Assembly (NCBI GenBank): GCA_020430675.1
Contig: JAGQJJ010000300.1
Span: 1 to 5,775 of the forward strand
From: Myxococcales bacterium
GTDB taxonomy: Bacteria; Myxococcota; Bradymonadia; UBA7976; UBA1532
Length of the DNA: 5,775 bases
Direction of reading: 5' to 3'
Shown here: piece after piece, positions 1 through 5,100 of the stretch
Position numbering within the stretch: the first letter of the stretch is position 1
How the letters are laid out: each line of letters begins with the position of its first letter
Position numbers and translations under genes: made by a program
The notes under the pieces: model-generated
What the model was told of the DNA's origin: nothing
Databases searched by the model: none
The model's input: the letters and a program-made list of their open reading frames with translations, nothing else

Positions 1-1039
1 CGCCCGCCTCGCCGAGCTGGTGCCGGTCGACTGGCAGCTCATCCGCCACGCCGGCGCCGAGCCCGTCCCCCACCACCTCAAGCGTTGGTGGTTCGCGCTG
101 GGCGGCACCCCGATGTACCTGCTGCTGGTGCAGATCATCACCGGCATCGCTTTGACGTTCTACTACGTGCCGTCGCCCGACGCCGCCTACGACAGCGTGG
201 CCGCGATCACCCAGGACGTGCGCTTCGGCTGGTACATCCGCTCACTGCACAAGTGGTCGGGCAACCTGATGATCGTCGCCGTCTTCCTGCACCTGCTGCG
301 CGTCTATTTCACCGGCGCCTATCGCCACCCGCGGCAGCTCAACTGGTGCGTGGGCGTCGGGCTCCTCTTGACCACCCTCGTCTTCGGCTTCACCGGCTAC
401 TCGCTGGTCTACGAGCAGCTCAGCTTCTGGGGCGCCACCGTCGCCGCCAACCTCGCCGGCGCCACGCCGCTCATCGGCGACCAATTGGCGTACTTCTTGC
501 GCGGCGGCTCGGAAGTGGGCGCCAATACTTTGACGCGCTTCTTCATCCTGCACATCGGCGTGCTGCCCACGGTCATGTTCATGCTGGTCGGCGTGCACAT
601 CCTGCTGGTGCGCATGCACGGCGTCACCGAGCTGCGCTTCGAGGGCGAGAAGGTCGCCAGGAAGGACCGCTTCTTCAAGTTCTGGCCCGACCACGTCGCC
701 ACCGAGGTGCTCATCGGCGTGCTGCTGATGTACCTGCTGACCATCATGGCGCTGGTCTTCCCCGCGGGCCTTGGCGACCCGGCCAACCCGGCCGTGACGC
801 CCGAGCACATCAAGCCCGAGTGGTATTTCTATTTCAGTTTTCGCCTGCTCAAGCTGACCTCGCTGCGCCTGAGCGTGATGCTCACGATCGGCCTCGGCGT
901 GGTCTTCTTCTTCTGGCCGTTCATCGAGGGCGTCCTGCGCCGCCGCCTGCGCATGCCAGATGTCGTCTCGACCGTGATCGGCGTCATCGCCTTCTTGACC
1001 TTCCTGGTGTTCACCGTCTGGGAAAGCTTTGCGGCCTGA
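1..1039 (+). CDS. Cytochrome b (fused b6/subunit IV type) of a quinol oxidoreductase, 5' partial
   Basis: This is the di-heme membrane subunit of a Rieske/cytochrome b (bc1/b6f-like) complex, which moves quinol electrons across the inner membrane. The frame is open to the left edge (first full codon at base 2), and the residues before the GTG at 20 already look like the family N-terminus, so the true start lies upstream. Numbering from that GTG, heme ligands are H77 and H91 in helix B and H178 and H193 in helix D. The 14/15 spacing is that of cytochrome b6. The Qo-site PEWY motif is at 266-269. I count about four transmembrane helices before residue 200 and three after 225, which matches b6 plus subunit IV in one chain and lacks the eighth helix of mitochondrial-type cytochrome b. 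The FALGG segment has Ala where b6 has the heme c(i) cysteine. The family call is firm; the exact complex type is inferred. Confidence 0.93.
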   Translation, partial: ARLAELVPVDWQLIRHAGAEPVPHHLKRWWFALGGTPMYLLLVQIITGIALTFYYVPSPDAAYDSVAAITQDVRFGWYIRSLHKWSGNLMIVAVFLHLLRVYFTGAYRHPRQLNWCVGVGLLLTTLVFGFTGYSLVYEQLSFWGATVAANLAGATPLIGDQLAYFLRGGSEVGANTLTRFFILHIGVLPTVMFMLVGVHILLVRMHGVTELRFEGEKVARKDRFFKFWPDHVATEVLIGVLLMYLLTIMALVFPAGLGDPANPAVTPEHIKPEWYFYFSFRLLKLTSLRLSVMLTIGLGVVFFFWPFIEGVLRRRLRMPDVVSTVIGVIAFLTFLVFTVWESFAA

Positions 1040-1043
1040 GGAG
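1038..1043 (+). promoter_or_regulatory. Ribosome binding site of the octaheme cytochrome gene
   Basis: GAGGAG lies 6 bases before the ATG at 1050 and overlaps the cytochrome b stop codon TGA (1037-1039). It decides the start: an upstream TTG at 1029 in the same frame has no comparable site and would sit inside the cytochrome b gene. The overlap suggests translational coupling of the two genes. Confidence 0.7.
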
Positions 1044-1049
1044 AGAGAG

Positions 1050-2651
1050 ATGTCGCTCAACGCCAAACGCTATGTGATCGCCGGGCTGTCGTTTCTGTTC
1101 CTCGGCGCGTTGCTTCTGGTCGCCTGGCAGGAGAGCAAGCGCCACCGTGAAGAGGTGGCGCCCGAGGCGGTGCTGACGCCGGCCAATGAGAGCTGCGTGA
1201 GCTGCCACGCCAAGGATGCGCCGGCGCTGGTGATGGAGTGGAAGGTCTCGCGGCACGCCCTGGTCGGCGTGGGTTGCATCGAGTGCCATCAGGCCGCGCA
1301 GGGCGAACCCGACGCTTGGGAGCATGAAGGCACCTGGGTCTCGGCGCTCGTCACGCCCAAGGACTGCGCGCGCTGCCATGCCCGCGAGTACGCCGAGTTC
1401 GCCGGCAGCCATCACGCCAAGGCCGGTGAGATCCTGGCCAGCCTCGACAATGTGCTCGCCGAGAAGGTCGCGGGCATGCCGAGCACCGGCAACGTCGCCG
1501 ACGCGGTCAATGGCTGCTGGCAGTGTCACGGCACCATCATCAAGTTCAAGAAAGACGAGAACGGCAAGCAATTGCGCGTCGGCAAGGAGGCTCGCCCGGT
1601 CATCGACCCCGACACCTGGCCGAACAGCGGCATGGGTCGCCTCAACCCGGATGGCTCGAAGGGCTCATGCCATGCCTGCCACTCGCGCCACTCGTTCCAG
1701 GCCAGCCTCTCGCGCTCGCCCGAGAACTGCGGCAAATGCCATATGGGCCCCGACCACCCGCAGATCGAGATCTACAACGAGTCGAAGCATGGCATCGCGT
1801 TCTATGCCAACCGGGCGCGCATGGCGCTCGACAAGGCGGGCGATTGGGTGCTCGGCCGCGACTACTCGGCGGCCCCGACCTGCGCGACCTGCCATATCAG
1901 CGCCTATATGACCCCGCAGGGCGTCTTCAAAGGCAACAGCCACGATGTCGGCGAGCGCATCAGCTGGACGTTGCGGCCGGTGGTCAGCAGCAAGCTGAAC
2001 ATGATCGTCTACGAAGACGGCTACAAGGAGGACTATCCCGAAGGCCGAGCGCTGCCGGCGGTGGGCGACGAGATCGAGACCAAGGAGAAGGTGGCCGAGG
2101 ACGAGAAGCTCGTGACCAGGACGGTCCAACGCAAGGTCAAGCGCATCGTCACCTGGGAGGAGCGCCGCGCCACCATGAAGGGCGCATGCCTCAACTGCCA
2201 CAACGACACCTACGTCGACAATTTCTACAAGCAATTCGATGATTTGGTCGTCCTGTACAACGAGAAGTTCGCCAAGCCCGCACAGGCGATGATGAACGAT
2301 CTGAAGGCCGATGGCATCCTCAAGCCCGAGGCGCCGTTCGAGCATCATGTGCAATGGGTCTTCTGGGAGCTGTGGCACCACGAAGGCCGCCGCGCGCGTC
2401 ACGGCGCGAGCATGATGGGGCCCGATTACACCCATTGGCATGGCATGTACGAGGTCTCGAAGCATTATTACACCGAGTTTCTGCCCGCGGTCATCGAAGC
2501 GGCCGCCACCGGCGGCGCCGAGATGGAAGAGAAGTACCGCGGCAAGGTCGAGGCCCTGCTCGCCGAAGAGGATCATACCTGGATGAAGGGTCTCAAACCC
2601 GAAGAGGCCGAGGCGCTGCGGCGTGCCTATCGCGAGCGCTATAACCAGTAA
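1050..2651 (+). CDS. Membrane-anchored octaheme cytochrome c, hydroxylamine oxidoreductase (HAO) family
   Basis: This 533-residue periplasmic multiheme cytochrome probably oxidises or reduces a small nitrogen compound such as hydroxylamine. Residues 8-26 form one hydrophobic helix (signal peptide or uncleaved anchor). Eight CxxCH heme motifs begin at C49, C76, C106, C156, C207, C227, C278 and C380. HAO-family signatures are present: CHACHSRH (207-214), CHMGPDHPQIE (230-240), SHDVGERISWTLRP (297-310) and GPDYTHWHGMY (457-467). The heme order, with the fourth CxxCH expected to be the catalytic P460-type heme, and the length match HAO and anammox HAO-like proteins. D235 and H236 are candidate distal-pocket residues, and Y460 is a candidate for the tyrosine that crosslinks to P460. 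The gene starts 10 bases after cytochrome b, so the two probably work together, with the cytochrome b complex exchanging electrons with it. Family is secure; substrate and direction are not. A reductase role (nitrite or hydroxylamine to ammonia) remains possible. Confidence 0.93.
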   Translation: MSLNAKRYVIAGLSFLFLGALLLVAWQESKRHREEVAPEAVLTPANESCVSCHAKDAPALVMEWKVSRHALVGVGCIECHQAAQGEPDAWEHEGTWVSALVTPKDCARCHAREYAEFAGSHHAKAGEILASLDNVLAEKVAGMPSTGNVADAVNGCWQCHGTIIKFKKDENGKQLRVGKEARPVIDPDTWPNSGMGRLNPDGSKGSCHACHSRHSFQASLSRSPENCGKCHMGPDHPQIEIYNESKHGIAFYANRARMALDKAGDWVLGRDYSAAPTCATCHISAYMTPQGVFKGNSHDVGERISWTLRPVVSSKLNMIVYEDGYKEDYPEGRALPAVGDEIETKEKVAEDEKLVTRTVQRKVKRIVTWEERRATMKGACLNCHNDTYVDNFYKQFDDLVVLYNEKFAKPAQAMMNDLKADGILKPEAPFEHHVQWVFWELWHHEGRRARHGASMMGPDYTHWHGMYEVSKHYYTEFLPAVIEAAATGGAEMEEKYRGKVEALLAEEDHTWMKGLKPEEAEALRRAYRERYNQ

Positions 2652-3527
2652 TCACCCGGCATCGAGCAACCACGAGAAGGCCGGGCGAAAGCCGCACCAG
2701 TGGTTGCGGCGCCCGGCCGAGAGCTGACGGCGATGCCAGCATGCGAAGCGATCGCGGCTGGCGTCGAAGCGCAGAAAAGCGCTGCCGCGCACCGGAACCA
2801 GGGTCGTCTCATCGGGCGGCGGCGCGGCACGCAACAACGGCAGGGCGCCCCGATCCGCCTCGTCGCCCGGCAAGCAGCGCTCGCTGACGTTGCCGATCAT
2901 GTCCTGACAGCCATAAGCGGTGCGCACCTTGGGGCGCGTGGCGATGGCGCAGGTCTCTTTGGCCTGAATCTGCGCCAGCTCACGGCGCGGCCAGTCGCTG
3001 CCCCATGGGTACATCCGGCCATCGGGCCCACGCGCGGCCTTCTCCCACATCCACTCGGTGGGCAGGTTGAGGCCGGCAAAGACGCAGAAGGCGTGCGCCT
3101 CGGCCTGCGAGACCTCGACCTTCGGGTGCGCCGCGAGGCCCTCGGGCTCGGCCGACGTCTCGCCACCGGTCGCGTCGACAAAGGCGCCAAAAACTGCGCG
3201 GGTCACCGGGTGGCGGGCGAGCGAGAAGCCGGCCATCTCGACCGATTCTCCGGTCGGGCCAAGCCGCGCCGGGCCGCCGCCGATCCAGATCATCTCGATG
3301 CCGGAGCGTGGCTCGACCCAGAGCCGCGGGCCGCCGCGCGCGGCGTGCTGCAACTTCAGGCGCTCGGCGGCCAGCGCGTCGAGCAGCCCGGCGTCGACGG
3401 CCGTGGCGAGCAGCGGGCCGATGAGGGCCTGCGGCTCGGCCTCGGTGAACAGCGCCCAGACCGCCCGCGCCCGGGCCATGTCGGCGGGCATCGAGGCGAG
3501 CGCCGTGAGGGTGTCGTGCGGCTTCAT
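2652..3527 (-). CDS. SUMF1/formylglycine-generating-enzyme-fold protein, probably not catalytic, partner of the RT
   Basis: This 291-residue protein has an alpha-helical N-terminal part (about 1-65) and a SUMF1 domain, a C-type-lectin-like fold (about 71-286). Family motifs in order are FSLARHPVTRAVF (101-113), LPTEWMWEKAARG (155-167), MYPWGSDW (172-179), QDMIGNVSER (208-217), VRGS (246-249) and GFRPAF (279-284). True formylglycine-generating enzymes use a cysteine pair (human Cys336/Cys341) just after the GS of the RGGS-like motif. Here the matching positions appear to be L252 and S257, so oxidation of sulfatase cysteines is unlikely and a binding or effector role is more plausible. The ATG at 3527 overlaps the RT stop codon (ATGA), implying translational coupling; a longer in-frame extension upstream would lie wholly inside the RT gene. 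Its stop codon abuts that of the octaheme cytochrome. Domain call is firm; function is unknown. Confidence 0.85.
   Translation of the reverse strand: MKPHDTLTALASMPADMARARAVWALFTEAEPQALIGPLLATAVDAGLLDALAAERLKLQHAARGGPRLWVEPRSGIEMIWIGGGPARLGPTGESVEMAGFSLARHPVTRAVFGAFVDATGGETSAEPEGLAAHPKVEVSQAEAHAFCVFAGLNLPTEWMWEKAARGPDGRMYPWGSDWPRRELAQIQAKETCAIATRPKVRTAYGCQDMIGNVSERCLPGDEADRGALPLLRAAPPPDETTLVPVRGSAFLRFDASRDRFACWHRRQLSAGRRNHWCGFRPAFSWLLDAG
2679..2718. other. Strong hairpin at the convergent 3' ends, possible transcript-end signal
   Basis: GGCCGGGCG (2679-2687) and CGCCCGGCC (2710-2718) are perfect 9-base inverted arms. Inside them CCGCA (2692-2696) pairs with TGCGG (2705-2709), leaving a 4-base bulge and a small tip. 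The structure starts 28 bases after the octaheme cytochrome stop and lies inside the 3' end of the SUMF1 gene. There is no T-run on either strand, so it is not a classic intrinsic terminator. It could stabilise 3' ends or help Rho-type termination, or be a by-product of GC-rich coding sequence. A second segment, CCCGGC (2655-2660), could compete for the same GCCGGG arm. Confidence 0.35.
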
Positions 3528-4960
3528 GACGCACCGCCGCGCAGCGCCCGGACCTCGGCCAGCAACGCCGCGCCCTCCTCGGGGTGCACCATATGGATGT
3601 ACGCCGCGTAGCCCTGCAGCCAGTCGACAAAGTCGGCGCGCCCGCGGGCCTGGCTCTCGGTGCCATGCAGGCGGCATTGGTGCACGATGGCCCGAAAACG
3701 TCGGCGTTCAGCGCGGGGCACGCGCAGGCAGTCGTTGACCACGATGCCGCAGACCTGCTGCCGCTGGCTGCGGCGCACGACGCGGAACTTCTTGTGATTC
3801 AAGCGAAAACCCTCTTGCGCGATCACCTGGCCCACCCACCACCGGAGCCGGCCGATGCGGCCTTCGGGCACTTCAGCGAACGAGAACGTCAGGTCGTCGG
3901 CATAGCGGCTGTACCGGCCGCCGAGCGACTCGGCGAGGCCGTGCAGCCGGGCGTCGAGGCGGCTGCAGATCAGGTTGCTGATCGCCGGCGAGGTCGGCGC
4001 GCCTTGTGGCAGCTCACCCGCGCCGTACTCGGTGGGATCGACGGCATAGGTCGCGAGCCGCGCCAATGTCGGCGCGACCGCGCGCGAGGCGTCATGGCTG
4101 CTGAAGCGGCACTCGCCGACGTGATAGCCAAGGCTGCCGAAGAAGCCCATGACGCGACCGAAGTGCATGGTGGGGAAGAAGTCTTCGAGGTCGAAGCCGA
4201 CCACGACCGCCTGGCCTTGATGGATCGCGGCGTGCGTGACCGTGCTGCGGCCGGGCACGAAGCCATGGGCTGCCGAATGGGGTTTGAGGCGCGCCAGCAG
4301 CTTGTCGAGCAGCGCGCGCTGCGCCGCCTTGAGCTGCGGGCCGGGCGCGCAGATGATGCGCTCGCCGCCATCGCGCTTTTGCACCGTGAAGGTCGAGTAG
4401 GGCGCCGGGGGATCGGCCGCGGTGGCGCGCAGCAGAAAGCCAAGCTGCCGCGGCGAGCGGATGTCGAGCAGCGCGCGCACATCGCCGACGGTCTCCAGCA
4501 CCGGCAGTCCCAGCGCCTGTTGTTTGCGGGTGCTGCCCTTGTGGCGGGTGAGGGGCCGCGGCGTCAGGTCGGCCGTCCACCGGCCGGCGTCCCATTTCGC
4601 CAGCTCTTCAGGCGTGCGTTGGCCCAACCGGTACATCGCCGCCCGGCGCACGCGCGGGGCGCGGTCATGCACAAAACGGCCGAGCAGCCCGCCGAGATGC
4701 TCGGGCATCCACGAACCCACAAAGCCAAGCAGATCAAGACGTTGGCCGGTGGTGCCCACCATCAGCGCCGGGATGAGCGGCTCGACCAGCCCGCGGGCAT
4801 GGGCCAGGGCGGCGTCGAATTGCACAAACGCCGACACCGACCGCAGCGCGCGGGTCATGCGCCGCAGCTCGGGCCCCGCCTCCGCGGCAGCCCATCCACT
4901 CAGGTCCGCGTGCAGCTTCTCGTCGACGACCGCGCCGACCGGCAGTTCCTGGGCCTGCAT
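3524..4960 (-). CDS. Retron-type reverse transcriptase with N-terminal helical domain
   Basis: This 478-residue RNA-directed DNA polymerase resembles retron RTs, which copy part of a structured RNA into single-stranded DNA. Residues about 10-125 are alpha-helical and HEAT-like (for example VHDRAPRVRRAAMYRL, 97-112). A linker with GLPVLET (151-157) follows, then the RT fold from about 185. RT motifs are RIICAPGPQLKAAQR (201-215), HGFVPGRS (232-239), the retron X-region equivalent HAAIH (243-247), GFDLEDFFP (255-263, catalytic D257), LPQGAPTSPAISN (317-329), YADD (353-356) and QQVCGIVV (401-408, where retrons usually have VTG). The C-terminal VHQCRLHGTESQ (426-437) also resembles retron RTs. 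The start at 4960 is chosen for its AGGAGGT site; upstream ATGs reach 5041 without one. It overlaps the SUMF1 gene by 4 bases. The QGxxxSP motif argues against a diversity-generating RT. RT identity is certain; true retron status is inferred because no msr-msd RNA was found. Confidence 0.92.
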   Translation of the reverse strand: MQAQELPVGAVVDEKLHADLSGWAAAEAGPELRRMTRALRSVSAFVQFDAALAHARGLVEPLIPALMVGTTGQRLDLLGFVGSWMPEHLGGLLGRFVHDRAPRVRRAAMYRLGQRTPEELAKWDAGRWTADLTPRPLTRHKGSTRKQQALGLPVLETVGDVRALLDIRSPRQLGFLLRATAADPPAPYSTFTVQKRDGGERIICAPGPQLKAAQRALLDKLLARLKPHSAAHGFVPGRSTVTHAAIHQGQAVVVGFDLEDFFPTMHFGRVMGFFGSLGYHVGECRFSSHDASRAVAPTLARLATYAVDPTEYGAGELPQGAPTSPAISNLICSRLDARLHGLAESLGGRYSRYADDLTFSFAEVPEGRIGRLRWWVGQVIAQEGFRLNHKKFRVVRRSQRQQVCGIVVNDCLRVPRAERRRFRAIVHQCRLHGTESQARGRADFVDWLQGYAAYIHMVHPEEGAALLAEVRALRGGAS

Positions 4961-4964
4961 CGGC

Positions 4965-4971
4965 ACCTCCT
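4965..4971 (-). promoter_or_regulatory. Ribosome binding site of the reverse transcriptase
   Basis: The minus strand reads AGGAGGT, a near-perfect Shine-Dalgarno sequence, ending 4 bases before the ATG at 4960. It fixes the RT start at MQAQELPVG rather than at upstream in-frame ATGs, including the one at 5041. Confidence 0.8.
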
Positions 4972-4982
4972 GCTTCGGTCTC

Positions 4983-5010
4983 ATCATGCCCGAGCCACCG
5001 CCCGGCGCAA
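4983..5010 (-). promoter_or_regulatory. Possible promoter of the RT-SUMF1 operon
   Basis: On the minus strand TTGCGC (5010-5005) and CATGAT (4988-4983) are separated by 16 bases, each matching the sigma-70 consensus at four of six positions. Transcription would start about 20 bases before the RT start codon, which would leave no leader for a structured RNA. This is a weak match in GC-rich DNA. Confidence 0.22.
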
Positions 5011-5043
5011 CCCCGGCCCGCTGCTGCCATGCGCGCCGCAAGG

Positions 5044-5072
5044 TTGACCCTCGGCACGCCGGCTTCCAGAAT
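5044..5072 (+). promoter_or_regulatory. Possible sigma-70-type promoter of the DUF5995-like gene
   Basis: TTGACC (5044-5049) and CAGAAT (5067-5072) are separated by exactly 17 bases. The first matches the -35 consensus at five of six positions and the second matches the -10 at four of six. A start near 5079 would give a leader of about 22 bases before the ATG at 5101. The spacing and position are right, but there is no experimental support. Confidence 0.42.
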
Positions 5073-5100
5073 CGGCTGACGCCACGAGCCCGGTGATGCC

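Larger units (their letters stand above)
4961..5100. other. Divergent intergenic region between RT and DUF5995-like gene
   Basis: These 140 bases lie between two divergently read genes. They contain the RT ribosome binding site and promoter-like elements in both directions. A weak inverted repeat, CGGCGC (5003-5008) with GCGCCG (5033-5038), has a 24-base loop. This is where a retron msr-msd RNA would normally sit (upstream of the RT), but I see no long stem or clear a1/a2 pair here, and the space is short unless the RNA runs antisense into the neighbouring gene. I see no open frame here that looks genuinely coding. Confidence 0.5.

Noticed and set aside
1029..1049. TTG start at 1029 for the octaheme cytochrome
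   Set aside because: It overlaps the cytochrome b coding end and lacks a ribosome binding site. The ATG at 1050 has GAGGAG 6 bases upstream and gives a normal signal-anchor N-terminus.
2679..2718. Classic Rho-independent terminator
   Set aside because: The stem is strong but no T-run follows on either strand and it lies within coding sequence, so it is listed only as a hairpin.
2652..4960. Diversity-generating retroelement (RT beside a SUMF1/C-type-lectin protein)
   Set aside because: The RT has QGAPTSP rather than the SQ-containing motif typical of DGR RTs. No template/variable repeat pair with adenine-specific differences is visible, and no Avd-like gene lies nearby. A distant template repeat outside the window cannot be excluded.
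4961..5041. Longer RT starting at 5041
   Set aside because: The extra 27 residues are low-complexity and have no ribosome binding site, whereas the ATG at 4960 has AGGAGGT.
2700..5047. Long plus-strand open frames across 2700-3611 and 3584-5047
   Set aside because: They are antisense to the SUMF1 and RT genes, their translations are rich in A, R, G and H with no family motifs, and they arise from GC-rich codon structure.
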